Shown here: piece after piece, positions 25,618-35,118 of the stretch
Numbering within the stretch: the first letter of the stretch is position 1
Layout: each line of letters opens with the position of its first letter
The notes under the pieces: model-generated
What the model saw: only the letters and a program-made list of their open reading frames with translations
Databases searched by the model: none
Told to the model about the DNA's origin: nothing
From: Burkholderiales bacterium
GTDB taxonomy: Bacteria > Pseudomonadota > Gammaproteobacteria > Burkholderiales > Burkholderiaceae_C
Direction of reading: 5' to 3'
NCBI GenBank assembly: GCA_030604135.1
Contig: JAUVWL010000006.1
Coordinates: 62,001 to 126,000, forward strand
DNA length: 64,000 bases
Program-made: the position numbers and the translations under genes

Positions 25618-27720
25618 TCAGAGCGAGCCGCGCTCGGTGTCGGCCATATCGGTGACCGTCACACTGTTGATCCATGCCTGACGCGTCACCGCGTCCAGCG
25701 CATCGTCGACCAGACCGTGCTGCGCCACCACACGCACCTTGGACTGCAGCAACTGTCGCTCCAGGGTGCGTCTGGTCATGGACAGTTGTTTGCCCTCAGC
25801 GGTGCTGAACAGGAACATCGTGCCGTGAGGGCTGGCCCAGTCCAGCTGGCAACGCAGCGCCTGCCCTTCCTGCGCCACATCCACCCACGTGCCCACGGGC
25901 AACAGCGGCTCGATGCCCCCTGTGACACGCGGATCACGCTCCATGGGCTCTGTACTGACGAAGGCCGGCTGGGTGTCCATGTCCATATCGTCCATGAAAC
26001 CCGAGTCCTTGGCTTCGGCCGGCTGGACCCAGGTTTCACCCACCGCCTGGCGCTGCACGTTCTGCGAGCCCTCTGGCGATACCTCAGGCCGCTGGGCCTT
26101 GTAGGCAGCCTCGTGCAACCCCATCAAGGCCTTGAAAAAGGTCTCGGTCTCACCACGCGGGTAGTCAATGGAGTCAAGCCCCTCCCGCAGGGTACGGAGC
26201 ACGTTCGGAATCACGCGGATGAGCCGGGGCCGGTTCTGGCTGGCCGCTGCCAGGTAGGTGGACCACAGCAAGTCCGGCAGGATCTGCGCAAAACGAAGAG
26301 CGGGCGAGTCGGCCGGTGAACCACCATCGGACTCGGTCGCGTCGATGCGGGCCTGCGCCACCACCTGAGCCCATGGACCGATCACAAAGCGCTTGACCAC
26401 CCCTGGTGCGCGCTCGAAGTCGTTGCGGGCCTGAAACTCTTGAGCCACCCGCTCGGCCAACAGATTCCGCTGCTCGACGCGAACCAGGGTTTTCACGGCC
26501 TTGCCACGCGCCAGGATTGTTGACGGCGCAAGCGCGGTCACCTGTGAGGCCACGAACCGGGCCAGCAGGCGCTCGAAACGCTGCGGCAGGTCGTTCCCTG
26601 GCACCTCCAGTGCACGCTGGATTTCGTGCACCTCGTCGGCAAAGGCGGCGTAGCCCCCGTCGTATTCGCTGCGGAAGGCCAGGGAGCGCTCGGTGATTGC
26701 ATCCAGCAGTCGACGCGCAGGATTCTGGCGGTCGGCAAAGAACCGGGGATCGCTGCTGGCCAACTGGAGCAAGGCAGGCTTCATGTCCAGCAGCAGACTG
26801 CGGATGGATGGCAGCAGACGCTGGTCGTCGGCGATGCTCTTGAGCATCAAGGTCACCACCTCGGCCGCCAGAGTACGAACCATGGCATTGCCCGATCCGG
26901 ACTGTCCCATATCCGACGGGCGGCCCCCCGTTTGCTCCAGATTGCCAACCAGCAGCTTGTGCAGCTGATCCAGGTTGAGCAACGATGCCTGCGTACCGTC
27001 AACGGTGCGAGGGGTGGCACTCTCGGCGGCATGCGGCGCAGCACCCGATGCGCCACCAGAGACCCGAACCTCAGGCGTGGTCACCACCTTGTATTCGGCG
27101 GGCGCCACGCCCCAGCTGTCCATCAGTTGCCCCAGCCGGACGTACATGGCCGCGAGATCCTTGCCCAGGGACAGAGCGCCGGTCTGCAACCAGGCGTTGC
27201 GCACGGCCACCGACACATGCACGCTGTTGACCGCCTTGATCAAGGCGCGCACCACGATCTCGCTGCGCAGCGGATTCAACTCGGGACGCACCTGGGCATA
27301 GCCCTTGGCCCGGCACATGCGGGCATTGAGGTCCACCAGATCGTCATCGGCGGCGATCTTGATGACCTGCAGCACGCGGGCCTCTTCAACCTTTTCCTGG
27401 ACCTGATCGTCACCCATCAGCTCCAGTTCATCAAAGCTCAGACCGCCCAGCTTTCTGGGGGCTGGAGCCAGTTCGGGCAGGGCGTTGCCCACCGATTCGG
27501 CCACCGTCTCCACAATGCGGGTCGAGAGAAAGTGAAGATGGGTTTCCAGGGCGGTTCGGGCCTCGATCCAGCCCTGCTTTTCGCGCAAGTTCGCTGCCGC
27601 ACCCTCCTTCTGAGTCAACAGCTCGTGTAACCGGTCGAGCCAACGCGGCACCCACTGCCCCATCTGGGCCAGTGCTTCCCGCAGGCAGGCGTCATAGGCC
27701 TGTTCGGTGCTCGGTTGCAT
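25618..27720 (-). CDS. DUF1631 family protein
   Basis: Large cytoplasmic protein of 700 residues with the DUF1631 pattern found in many beta- and gammaproteobacteria. Features include an acidic helical N-terminal domain, the AWLQTGALSLGKDLAAMYVRLGQLM region and a C-terminal PilZ-like segment (VGTWVDVAQEGQALRCQLDWASPHGTMFLFSTAEGKQLSM). The PilZ-like end suggests possible cyclic-di-GMP binding, but the RxxxR motif is not obvious. It is convergent with the TAXI gene. Function unknown. Confidence 0.75.
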   Translation of the reverse strand: MQPSTEQAYDACLREALAQMGQWVPRWLDRLHELLTQKEGAAANLREKQGWIEARTALETHLHFLSTRIVETVAESVGNALPELAPAPRKLGGLSFDELELMGDDQVQEKVEEARVLQVIKIAADDDLVDLNARMCRAKGYAQVRPELNPLRSEIVVRALIKAVNSVHVSVAVRNAWLQTGALSLGKDLAAMYVRLGQLMDSWGVAPAEYKVVTTPEVRVSGGASGAAPHAAESATPRTVDGTQASLLNLDQLHKLLVGNLEQTGGRPSDMGQSGSGNAMVRTLAAEVVTLMLKSIADDQRLLPSIRSLLLDMKPALLQLASSDPRFFADRQNPARRLLDAITERSLAFRSEYDGGYAAFADEVHEIQRALEVPGNDLPQRFERLLARFVASQVTALAPSTILARGKAVKTLVRVEQRNLLAERVAQEFQARNDFERAPGVVKRFVIGPWAQVVAQARIDATESDGGSPADSPALRFAQILPDLLWSTYLAAASQNRPRLIRVIPNVLRTLREGLDSIDYPRGETETFFKALMGLHEAAYKAQRPEVSPEGSQNVQRQAVGETWVQPAEAKDSGFMDDMDMDTQPAFVSTEPMERDPRVTGGIEPLLPVGTWVDVAQEGQALRCQLDWASPHGTMFLFSTAEGKQLSMTRRTLERQLLQSKVRVVAQHGLVDDALDAVTRQAWINSVTVTDMADTERGSL

Positions 27721-27828
27721 GGGATGGGTGGACTGGATGTGTTGGACAGAATGAAGGCAGGTCGTGATCGATTCTGCGCTTCCCCAGCACGTCCATTGCC
27801 CGCAATAGCAGGCAAAAACCCGCCCAGT

Positions 27829-28380
27829 TCAGACCCTGGAAAGCAGGGCCGTCCAGCCTGCAGGACCCAGCGCGCGCAGGGTATCGACGTTGCGCTCGAC
27901 AATCGCTTCAGCGTCACCGCCTTCGCTGGCCACCGCCCGCTCCACGCTGTCCTCGCGCAGCAGATGCAGCGTCGGGTAGGGTGCGCGATTGGTGAAGTGG
28001 CTCATGTCGTCCTCGGGCTCCCCCTCGAACAGAAAACCCGGATGAAAGCTGGCCACCTGGATCACCCCTTCCAGATCGTGTTCGGCCACCACATCGTCGA
28101 CCACACCCATGAAGTCGTTGAAGACCAGGAAGTCCGGGAACAGCGTCGGATGTACCAGCAAGGTGGTGTCGATCTCTTCGGCGGGCGTGTTCACCAGCAG
28201 GTCCAGCTCGCGGTCCAGCTCGTCCAGAAACGCATCCAGGTGGCGCGCCCGGCTGACCACAATGCGCACCTGGTTCTTCACATACACCGAACGCGCAAAC
28301 GGGCACAGGTTCAGCCCGATCACCGCCTTCTCGATCCAGCGGCGGGTGTCGGCCAAAACAGTGTCGTCAGAGTGTTCCAT
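27829..28380 (-). CDS. DUF1415 family protein
   Basis: Cytoplasmic protein of 183 residues with the DUF1415 hallmarks: WIEKAVIGLNLCPFA near the N terminus, then HPTLFPDFLVFNDF and ASFHPGFLFEGEPEDDMSHFTNRAPYPTLHLLRE. The conserved Cys and His residues hint at catalysis or metal binding, but no function is known. ATG at 28380 is the family start; upstream codons run through a GC-rich repeat. Confidence 0.82.
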   Translation of the reverse strand: MEHSDDTVLADTRRWIEKAVIGLNLCPFARSVYVKNQVRIVVSRARHLDAFLDELDRELDLLVNTPAEEIDTTLLVHPTLFPDFLVFNDFMGVVDDVVAEHDLEGVIQVASFHPGFLFEGEPEDDMSHFTNRAPYPTLHLLREDSVERAVASEGGDAEAIVERNVDTLRALGPAGWTALLSRV

Positions 28381-28422
28381 GGAGCAGCGAAAGAAGGGAA
28401 GTTTGTCCAGAGTGCCGCGGAA

Positions 28423-28494
28423 CCGGCTTTGCCGGGCCGCAGGCACTGCCCCCCAGTGGGGGGTGACGCGCCGCAAGGCGCGGCGCGGGGGGCG
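28423..28494. repeat. GC-rich intergenic palindromic repeat (REP-like)
   Basis: The stretch between ettA and the DUF1415 gene holds several hairpins: CCCCCC-AGT-GGGGGG (28449-28463) and GCGCC-GCAA-GGCGC just after it, next to CCGGCTTTGCCGG. A related element occurs at 48087-48168. Similar sequences recur between genes in Comamonadaceae, as far as I recall. It may also help end ettA transcription. Confidence 0.55.
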
Positions 28495-28496
28495 TC

Positions 28497-30161
28497 TTAC
28501 TTCAAGGATTTGAATCTCGCGCGCTTGGGACGGGCGCCCTCTTCACCCAGGCGCCGCTTCTTGTCGGCCTCGTACTCGGTGAAGTTGCCGTCGTAGAAGT
28601 ACCACTGGCTGTCGCCCTCGTAGGCCAGGATGTGGGTGCAGATGCGGTCGAGGAACCAGCGGTCGTGCGAGATGACCATGGCCGAACCTGCAAACTCCAG
28701 CAGGGCTTCTTCCAGCGCACGCAGGGTTTCGACGTCCAGGTCGTTCGAGGGTTCGTCGAGCATCAGCACATTGCCGCCCTGGGCCAGGGTCTTGGCCAGG
28801 TGCAGGCGCCCGCGCTCACCGCCCGAGAGGTTCTTGACCATCTTCTGCTGGTCGTTGCCCTTGAAGTTGAAGCGACCGATGTAGGCCCGGCTGGGCATGA
28901 CGAACTTGCCGACGGTGATGTTGTCCAGCCCGCCCGAAACGTCTTCCCATACCGTCTTGTCGCCACTGAGGGACTCACGGCTCTGGTCGACGAAAGCCAG
29001 CTTGGCGGTCTTGCCGACGGCAATCTCGCCGCTGTCGGGCTGCTCGACGCCCTGGATCATGCGAAACAGCGTGGACTTGCCCGCACCGTTGGGACCGATG
29101 ATGCCGACGATGGCGCCCGCCGGCACCTTGAAGCTGAGCTTGTCGATCAGCAGTCGATCTCCGAAGCTCTTGCTGACGTCCTTGAACTCGATGACTTCGT
29201 TGCCCAGGCGCTCGGCCACCGGAATGAAGATCTCGTTGGTCTCGTTGCGCTTCTGGTAATCGACGTCGCTCAGTTCCTCGAAGCGGGCCAGACGCGCCTT
29301 GCTCTTGGCCTGGCGGCCCTTGGCGTTCTTGCGGACCCACTCCAGCTCTTCCTTCATGGCCTTGCGGTGCGCGTCTTCGGCCTTCTGTTCCTGGTCCAGG
29401 CGCTTGCCCTTCTGGTCCAGCCAGTCGGAGTAGTTGCCCTTCCATGGAATGCCATGGCCCCGGTCAAGTTCCAAAATCCATTCGGCCGCGTTGTCCAGGA
29501 AGTAGCGGTCGTGGGTGATGGCCACCACGGTGCCGGGGAAACGCTGCAGGAACTGCTCCAGCCAGTGCACGCTTTCGGCGTCCAGGTGGTTGGTGGGTTC
29601 GTCAAGAAGCAGCATGTCGGGTTTGCTCAGCAGCAGGCGGCATAGGGCCACACGGCGCTTCTCCCCGCCGGACAGATTCTTGATGACAGCGTCCCAAGGC
29701 GGCAGGTTCAGCGCATCGGCGGCCAGTTCGAGCTGCAGATCGGAGTTCTCGGAGCCGCTGGCGGCAATGATGGCCTCCAGCTCGGCCTGCTCGGCCGCGA
29801 GCGCGTCGAAATCGGCATCGGGCTCGGCGTAGGCGGCATAAACCTCTTCCAGACGGGCCTTGGCCTTGAGTGCGCCGCCAATGCCCTCTTCCACCGCCTG
29901 GCGCACCGTCTGCTCCGGGTCGATCTGTGGCTCCTGCGGCAAGTAGCCGATCTGGATGCCGGGCATCGGGATGGCTTCGCCTTCGATCTCCTTGTCGACA
30001 CCCGCCATGATCTTGAGCAGCGACGACTTGCCCGAGCCGTTGAGACCGAGCACACCGATCTTGGCGCCAGGAAAAAAGGACAGGGAAATGTCTTTCAAGA
30101 TCTGCCGCTTGGGCGGCACGGTCTTGGAGACGCGGTTCATCGAGAAAACGTATTGGGCCAT
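28497..30161 (-). CDS. ettA: Energy-dependent translational throttle protein, ABC-F ATPase
   Basis: ABC-F protein of 554 residues, the same length as E. coli EttA, that binds the ribosomal E site and gates translation elongation according to ADP/ATP ratio. Two ATPase domains are seen: GLNGSGKSS with LSGGEKRRVALCRLL, and GPNGAGKST with LSGGERGRLHLAKTL. Between them is the arm/P-site tRNA interaction linker rich in Lys and Arg (KAMKEELEWVRKNAKGRQAKSKARL). The start MAQYVFSM at 30161 is the standard EttA start; upstream codons are not conserved. Confidence 0.93.
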   Translation of the reverse strand: MAQYVFSMNRVSKTVPPKRQILKDISLSFFPGAKIGVLGLNGSGKSSLLKIMAGVDKEIEGEAIPMPGIQIGYLPQEPQIDPEQTVRQAVEEGIGGALKAKARLEEVYAAYAEPDADFDALAAEQAELEAIIAASGSENSDLQLELAADALNLPPWDAVIKNLSGGEKRRVALCRLLLSKPDMLLLDEPTNHLDAESVHWLEQFLQRFPGTVVAITHDRYFLDNAAEWILELDRGHGIPWKGNYSDWLDQKGKRLDQEQKAEDAHRKAMKEELEWVRKNAKGRQAKSKARLARFEELSDVDYQKRNETNEIFIPVAERLGNEVIEFKDVSKSFGDRLLIDKLSFKVPAGAIVGIIGPNGAGKSTLFRMIQGVEQPDSGEIAVGKTAKLAFVDQSRESLSGDKTVWEDVSGGLDNITVGKFVMPSRAYIGRFNFKGNDQQKMVKNLSGGERGRLHLAKTLAQGGNVLMLDEPSNDLDVETLRALEEALLEFAGSAMVISHDRWFLDRICTHILAYEGDSQWYFYDGNFTEYEADKKRRLGEEGARPKRARFKSLK

Positions 30162-30267
30162 AGTGAAGCTTTGAAGAGAATGGGCGCCAGGGCGCGGCGC
30201 AGCGGACCGCAGGGTCGGCAACACCTGACATTATCGCCCGGGGAGGGGAAGGGATGGTTCGACACCC

Positions 30268-30816
30268 TCAGACCGAAGGCGGCAGCAGCATGTCTCTCAC
30301 TGAGGGCGGCAGCACACCCGACTGCAACCAGGCAGGCAAGGCTTGAGACAGATTCCACTCGGCCTTGGCGAGCACCATCACCAGCCCCTGCAGCCACAGG
30401 TGCATGCCGCGGCGACTCAGTTGCATGACCAGGGGCTCGCCCGCCGTTTCGAAACGCAGGCTCACCTGGCGGCCGCCCGTGGTGGTCATGATGCGCGTGC
30501 AAAGCGTGTCTGCGCCACCCGAAGCGGCTGGCGACGGCACAGGCTCACGACCGGCCCGAATGACCGCAGCCCGCTGCCCTGGCGCCGATTCGTGAAGGGC
30601 CAACTCGTGTTCGATGGCCGTTCGTGTGGCCGCCGAAGCTCTGCCCTCGCGCCCAGGTGCGGCCGACTCGAATGCCCGGAGCACTGGACCGAGCAGGTGG
30701 GAAACGAGGCGCCGCGTCAGCCAGATGGTTCGTCCCGTGTCGTTGTTTCGCATCCAGATCCGATCCTGGATGGCGTCGTAACCGAAAGTGGTGGTGCCCA
30801 AAACACAACTCCGCAT
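30268..30816 (-). CDS. Hypothetical protein, about 182 residues
   Basis: Cytoplasmic protein without signal or membrane segments. The N-terminal part ([35 protein letters not shown]) looks like a compact folded domain, and the C-terminal part ([27 protein letters not shown]) is helical. No ribosome binding site was found for ATG 30816; an upstream ATG at 30855 is possible. It lies between ettA and rhlE, on the minus strand. I know of no function. Confidence 0.55.
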   Translation of the reverse strand: MRSCVLGTTTFGYDAIQDRIWMRNNDTGRTIWLTRRLVSHLLGPVLRAFESAAPGREGRASAATRTAIEHELALHESAPGQRAAVIRAGREPVPSPAASGGADTLCTRIMTTTGGRQVSLRFETAGEPLVMQLSRRGMHLWLQGLVMVLAKAEWNLSQALPAWLQSGVLPPSVRDMLLPPSV

Positions 30817-31034
30817 CTGTATGGCGAGGTTTATAACGCGTCTGCAGGCGCCCATACCCGAACTCGTGCGACAATGCAGGCTGACCGGGCAACAGTTGGC
30901 CCGTCACCAGCGTCCTTGCTGGGGTGCGTGTCACAAGCTGGCGTGCACCGACTCCGTGAATCCATCTGCCCCAGACTGGCCAGGCACTGCCCGCGAGACA
31001 GCCGGACATTGCCTGGAGTGGCCGATGCCCCCCA

Positions 31035-31051
31035 GCGCCCTGGAAGGGCGC
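31035..31051 (+). other. Strong hairpin just before the rhlE start
   Basis: GCGCCCT-GGA-AGGGCGC forms a perfect 7-bp stem with a 3-base loop, ending 12 bases before ATG 31064. There is no T run. If translation begins at ATG 31025 instead, the hairpin falls inside the coding region. Confidence 0.5.
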
Positions 31052-31063
31052 CTCACCCAAGCC

Positions 31064-32815
31064 ATGAAATTTGAAGAACTGAACCTGGCCCCGGCCATCG
31101 TCCAAGCCGTGCACGAGCAGGGTTACGACACCCCCACCCCGATCCAGGTCGAGGCCATCCCGGCCGTGCTGGCCGGCCGTGACCTGCTGGGCGGTGCCCA
31201 GACCGGCACCGGCAAGACCGCCGCCTTCACGCTGCCCATGCTGCAGCTGCTGAGCCAGCGCGAGCGTGCCACCAGCCGTTTTGGCGGTGTCGGCGTCCGT
31301 GCCCTGGTGCTCACCCCCACGCGCGAACTCGCCGCCCAGGTCGAAGAGTCGGTGCGCACCTACGGCAAGCACCTGCAGCTGAGCTCCACCGTGGTGTTCG
31401 GCGGCGTTGGCATGAACCCGCAGATCAACGCCATGAAGCGTGGCGTCGACATCCTGGTGGCCACCCCCGGTCGCCTGCTGGACCTGCAGCAACAAGGCTT
31501 TCTGGACCTGTCCAAGGTCGAGATCCTGGTACTCGACGAAGCCGACCGCATGCTCGACATGGGCTTCATCCACGACGTCAAGAAGGTGCTGGCCCTGCTG
31601 CCCCAGGCCAAGCAGAGCTTGCTGTTCTCGGCCACCTTCAGCGACGAGATCCGCGACCTGGCCAGCAACCTGCTCAAGGACCCACAGCACATCCAGGTGA
31701 CCCCGCGCAACACCACGGTGCAGCGCATTTCCCAGGTCATCCACCCGGTTGGCCGCGGCAAGAAAAAGGCCTTGCTGGTGCACATCATCAACCAGCACAA
31801 CTGGAGCCAGGTGCTGGTGTTCACCCGCACCAAATTCGGCGCCAACAACGTCGCCGAATACCTCACCAAGAACGGCATCGAGGCCATGGCCCTGCACGGC
31901 AACAAGAGCCAGGGTGCGCGCACCCAGGCGCTGGCCGGCTTCAAGAGCGGCGAGATCCGCGCCCTGGTCGCCACCGACATCGCGGCCCGCGGCATCGACA
32001 TCGACGACCTGCCGCACGTGGTCAACTACGAGATCCCGAACGTCTGCGAAGACTACGTCCACCGCATTGGCCGCACCGGCCGTGCAGGTCGCGAAGGCCA
32101 GGCGGTCAACCTCGTGAGCCTGGACGAAGAAGGCTTCATGATGGAAATCGAGCGCTTCACCAAACAGCAGATTCCGGTGCAGATCTTTGCCGAGTTCATG
32201 CCCGAACCCGGTGAGAAGGCCGAGCCCATCGCCATGGGCCGCCAGACCATCTGGGGCGGCGCCGGCAAGCCGCCCAGCCGCGAAGTCATGGCCGCTGCGG
32301 CCAAGGCGGCTCGCCAGGAAATGATGACCCGCATCCGTGAGAAAAAGGCCGGTGATCCGCAAGGTCGCCCGGCGCGCGGCCAGGGACAAGCTCAGGGTCG
32401 CCGTCCGCAGGGAGAAGCTCAGCCTGAAGGCGCCTCTTTCAGCGCCGACGGCCCGGGGCGTCCAGAAGGGCGTCGCAGGCGCAACCGCCATGGCGGTCAG
32501 AACGGTGGGCAAGGCGGTGACCGCCAGCGCGACAACGCCCAGGTCAACCGCGCCCCGCGTCCGCCCCGCGAAGAAGGTGCCGAGCGCCAGCCTGGGCCCA
32601 ACGCCCACCTGGGCAGCCTGCGCATCCGCGAACCACGGCCTCGCCAGGCAGCCCCGGGGGGACAACCCGATCCGCTTCGCACCAGCATCGATTCGATGCG
32701 CAGCGGCAACCGCGGCAAGAACGGTGGTGGCAACAAGAAGCGTGGTCAGCGTTCGGGTGGCGGTGGTGGGGGCGCAGCCGACCCGTTGCGCACCAGTTTC
32801 GGCCGTATCGGCTAA
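31064..32815 (+). CDS. rhlE: DEAD-box RNA helicase RhlE
   Basis: ATP-dependent RNA helicase of 583 residues. Motifs in order: Q motif (GYDTPTPIQ), [41 protein letters not shown] and [11 protein letters not shown] long Gly/Arg/Gln-rich basic tail (about 150 residues, RRRRNRHGG and similar) probably binds RNA. Such helicases remodel ribosome assembly and mRNA, often at low temperature. ATG 31064 (MKFEELNL) is the usual family start; ATG 31025 has a better ribosome binding site (GGAG, 6 bases) and would add 13 residues. Confidence 0.9.
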   Translation: MKFEELNLAPAIVQAVHEQGYDTPTPIQVEAIPAVLAGRDLLGGAQTGTGKTAAFTLPMLQLLSQRERATSRFGGVGVRALVLTPTRELAAQVEESVRTYGKHLQLSSTVVFGGVGMNPQINAMKRGVDILVATPGRLLDLQQQGFLDLSKVEILVLDEADRMLDMGFIHDVKKVLALLPQAKQSLLFSATFSDEIRDLASNLLKDPQHIQVTPRNTTVQRISQVIHPVGRGKKKALLVHIINQHNWSQVLVFTRTKFGANNVAEYLTKNGIEAMALHGNKSQGARTQALAGFKSGEIRALVATDIAARGIDIDDLPHVVNYEIPNVCEDYVHRIGRTGRAGREGQAVNLVSLDEEGFMMEIERFTKQQIPVQIFAEFMPEPGEKAEPIAMGRQTIWGGAGKPPSREVMAAAAKAARQEMMTRIREKKAGDPQGRPARGQGQAQGRRPQGEAQPEGASFSADGPGRPEGRRRRNRHGGQNGGQGGDRQRDNAQVNRAPRPPREEGAERQPGPNAHLGSLRIREPRPRQAAPGGQPDPLRTSIDSMRSGNRGKNGGGNKKRGQRSGGGGGGAADPLRTSFGRIG

Positions 32816-32851
32816 GCACAGCCGCCCTACCGGGCCTGCGCTGATATCGGC

Positions 32852-33235
32852 TCAGGCCCGCACGAACAGGGTCACCAAGGGCTCGTCGCCGGCCTGCCGG
32901 CTGCGGTGGCCGTGTCGCGCCGGATCAAACACCTCGCCCTCGGGCAGCGTGTCTGCCGAATAGAACATCTGGCCTGGCCCGAACCGCCGCCAGCTGCCGT
33001 CCTGCAAACCGATTTCCATACTGCCCTGTAGCACCACCAGCCACTGCGGTGAGCCGGTGCAATGGAAGTCGCTGGCAAAGCCCACCGGGCTCTGGCGCCA
33101 CTGGACACCGGCGGCCGTGGCCCAGGGCGACAGGCGGGCCGCCGCAGAGCCCTCCGTCAACGCCAGCGGTTCCTCCCGAAACCGGGCGCGCCCGTCGGCA
33201 TCGGTGAAAAGTACGGTTCTGTTCAGATGGGTCAT
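32852..33235 (-). CDS. Cupin-domain protein
   Basis: Single-domain cupin of 127 residues. The first cupin motif is partly degenerate (FHCTGSPQWLVVLQGSMEIGL) and the second reads FGPGQMFYSADTLPEGEVFDPARHGH. Only some of the usual metal-binding His residues are evident. CAGGAG is 7 bases before ATG 33235. It is convergent with rhlE and stands alone; the substrate is unknown. Confidence 0.7.
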   Translation of the reverse strand: MTHLNRTVLFTDADGRARFREEPLALTEGSAAARLSPWATAAGVQWRQSPVGFASDFHCTGSPQWLVVLQGSMEIGLQDGSWRRFGPGQMFYSADTLPEGEVFDPARHGHRSRQAGDEPLVTLFVRA

Positions 33236-33380
33236 CGTGTACTCCTGATGCGCTTGTAGCAGATTCACTGCCGTTACAAACACTCACAACATATTCGATC
33301 CATTTCGCGGCTTCACCAACCCCTTGCGCGGTTTGCCAACGTTCAAGTGTGCTCCACCCATTCACTTCAAAGGAGCGCAC

Positions 33381-34249
33381 TTGACCCGACCGCTGCACGC
33401 AACGCCAACCCGACGCACGTCATGCCTTGGCCTGAGGGCCTTGACGCTGATCACCACTGCCTACCTGCTGATGCCGGCGGCGAAGGCCACAGGCCATCTG
33501 ACCCAGGTGCAGGTGTTGGACCGGGACAGTGGCGAGATGCTGCAGGTTCATACCCACCGTGGCGAACAGTGGGTGGCGAGCCATCCAGGCGCCAGGTAAG
33601 CCATCGTGGTGCGAAACGCAAGCAACGGTCGGCTGCTGAACGTGGTTTCGGTCGACGTCGTCAACGTGGTTTCCGGAGAGACGCGGCATGGGACCAGACA
33701 GGTTATGTGATCCACCCTTCCCAGGCACACGAAATCAAGGGTTGGCGCAAGAGCAGTCATGAGGTGGCCACCTTTCATTTCTCCGTGACCGAGGATGCCT
33801 ACGCCAGCCGCACCGGGCGACCCGAGCACCTCGGGGTGATCGGCGTGGCCGTGTTCCGAGAGAAAGTGGCAGGATCTGAACCACAGATCCTGCGGCAAGC
33901 CCCTGCCCGTCCGGCCCGCGGCGCAGGTCCCATGGCCGGGTCGCCGGCTCCCACTCCAGCTCCCTCCAGTGACAGCCAGGACCATGCGGCCTCGTCCGAA
34001 TCGCGCGAGCGTCTGGCTGCCAGCCCGGCACCCCGCCTGGGCACGGGCCATGGGGACCGGGAAGCGTTCCATGTGGGCCACACCCGCTTCGAACGCCGGA
34101 ACACACAGCCCGACGAAATCATTCGCATCCGCTACGACAGCCACGCCAATCTGGTGGCCATGGGGGTGATCAGACCCTCACGTCCCATGCCGCTACCCCG
34201 TCCTTTTCCAGGTTCACCGTCCGGAGGATATGTTCCTGACCCGTTCTGA
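33381..34249 (+). pseudogene. Broken exported protein next to an ECF sigma factor
   Basis: An intact ancestor would be about 290 residues: signal peptide, domain with HLTQVQVLDRDSGEM and WVASHPGAR, then NGRLLNVVSVDVVNVVSGET, then AAWDQTGYVIHP and IKGWRKS. Two lesions break it. Codon 33597-33599 is TAA where the family has Tyr (R-Y-A), and after GAG-ACG near 33684 one base is missing, moving the rest to another frame. The start is TTG 33381 with AAGGAG 6 bases upstream. The gene belongs with the sigma factor that follows 45 bases later. Family known to me only as an uncharacterised partner of ECF loci. Confidence 0.65.
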
Positions 34250-34293
34250 GCCAGGCTCCGGGTAGCGCCGCGCCTGGCACCACAATCGCCCAC

Positions 34294-34869
34294 ATGATGG
34301 CCGGCCACACGGACTCCGATGAGCACCTGATGCTGGTCTACGCCGCAGGCGATGCCAACGCCTTCGAGCAGCTGTACGACCGGCACGCCCTGGCTTTGTG
34401 GCGTTTTGTGCGGCGCGGCCTGGACCAGCCGGCCCTGGCCGACGAATTCGCTCAGGATGTCTGGCTCAAGGTGGTGCGCCTGGCCGGGCATTACCGGCCC
34501 ACCGCCCGCTTTCGAACCTGGCTGTTCACCGTCGCCCACCACCGCCCGGTAGACCACTGGCGCGCTCACCGCCCCCAGCTCAGCCTGGATGCCGAAAGCG
34601 AGGACGGCGCACGGCTCGCCGACACCCTGGCCGTCGCGTCGGGTTTTGGTCCGGAGCGTCAGGTCGACTCCCGCGAACAGGCCCTGGCCTTGCTCGACGC
34701 CCTGGCTGCGCTGCCCACTGAGCAACGCGAGGTCTTTCTGTTGCAGGCCGAGGGCGGGCTGAGCGTGGCCGAGATCGCGGATGCCATGGGGGTGGGAATC
34801 GAGACGGCCAAGAGCCGGCTGCGCTACACCCGCAGTTGCTTGCGGGCCAGCCTGGAGGCCTTTGCATGA
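34294..34869 (+). CDS. ECF-type RNA polymerase sigma factor
   Basis: Sigma-70 family ECF factor of 191 residues with region 2 (DANAFEQLYDRHALALWRFVRRGL...EFAQDVWLKVV) and region 4 (LPTEQREVFLLQAEGGLSVAEIADAMGVGIETAKSRLRYTRSCLR). The linker is short, as in ECF factors. The next gene overlaps by 4 bases (ATGA), the common arrangement for a cognate anti-sigma factor, but that gene is truncated and the gene before it is broken, so control of this factor may be lost or altered. Confidence 0.88.
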   Translation: MMAGHTDSDEHLMLVYAAGDANAFEQLYDRHALALWRFVRRGLDQPALADEFAQDVWLKVVRLAGHYRPTARFRTWLFTVAHHRPVDHWRAHRPQLSLDAESEDGARLADTLAVASGFGPERQVDSREQALALLDALAALPTEQREVFLLQAEGGLSVAEIADAMGVGIETAKSRLRYTRSCLRASLEAFA

Positions 34870-35078
34870 ACATGCCGTCCGACGATTTGCTCATAGAACG
34901 CTACCGGGAAGCCAATGCTCTGGACGGCGCGCGCCCTTCCCCGGCGTTGCGACCTGCGGTTCTGGCGCAGGCGCGCCTGGATCACCGAGACGCCCAAGGC
35001 CTGGATGCGGCAAATCACGCGCAACAAGCCGGGCAGGACCACCATGTGCCGCTGCTGACAACAGTGCCCGGTCGCTGA
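34866..35078 (+). CDS. Truncated partner of the ECF sigma factor
   Basis: A 70-residue frame starting MNMPSDDLLIERYREANALDGARPSPALRPAVLAQAR, which has the cytoplasmic N-terminal look of the anti-sigma-like proteins paired with this ECF type, but no membrane segment follows and the last 30 residues (HAQQAGQDHHVPLL) look non-native. Its ATG overlaps the sigma stop by 4 bases. The downstream part has probably been deleted. It could be a non-functional remnant or a soluble fragment. Confidence 0.45.
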   Translation: MNMPSDDLLIERYREANALDGARPSPALRPAVLAQARLDHRDAQGLDAANHAQQAGQDHHVPLLTTVPGR

Positions 35079-35118
35079 TGGATCCGAATCGACCCCCGGC
35101 TTGCCCTACCATCTCGGC

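Noticed and set aside
28381-28476. Upstream extension of the DUF1415 protein by 32 residues
   Set aside because: The extension is encoded largely by the GC-rich intergenic repeat and has no family counterpart; ATG 28380 is the better start.
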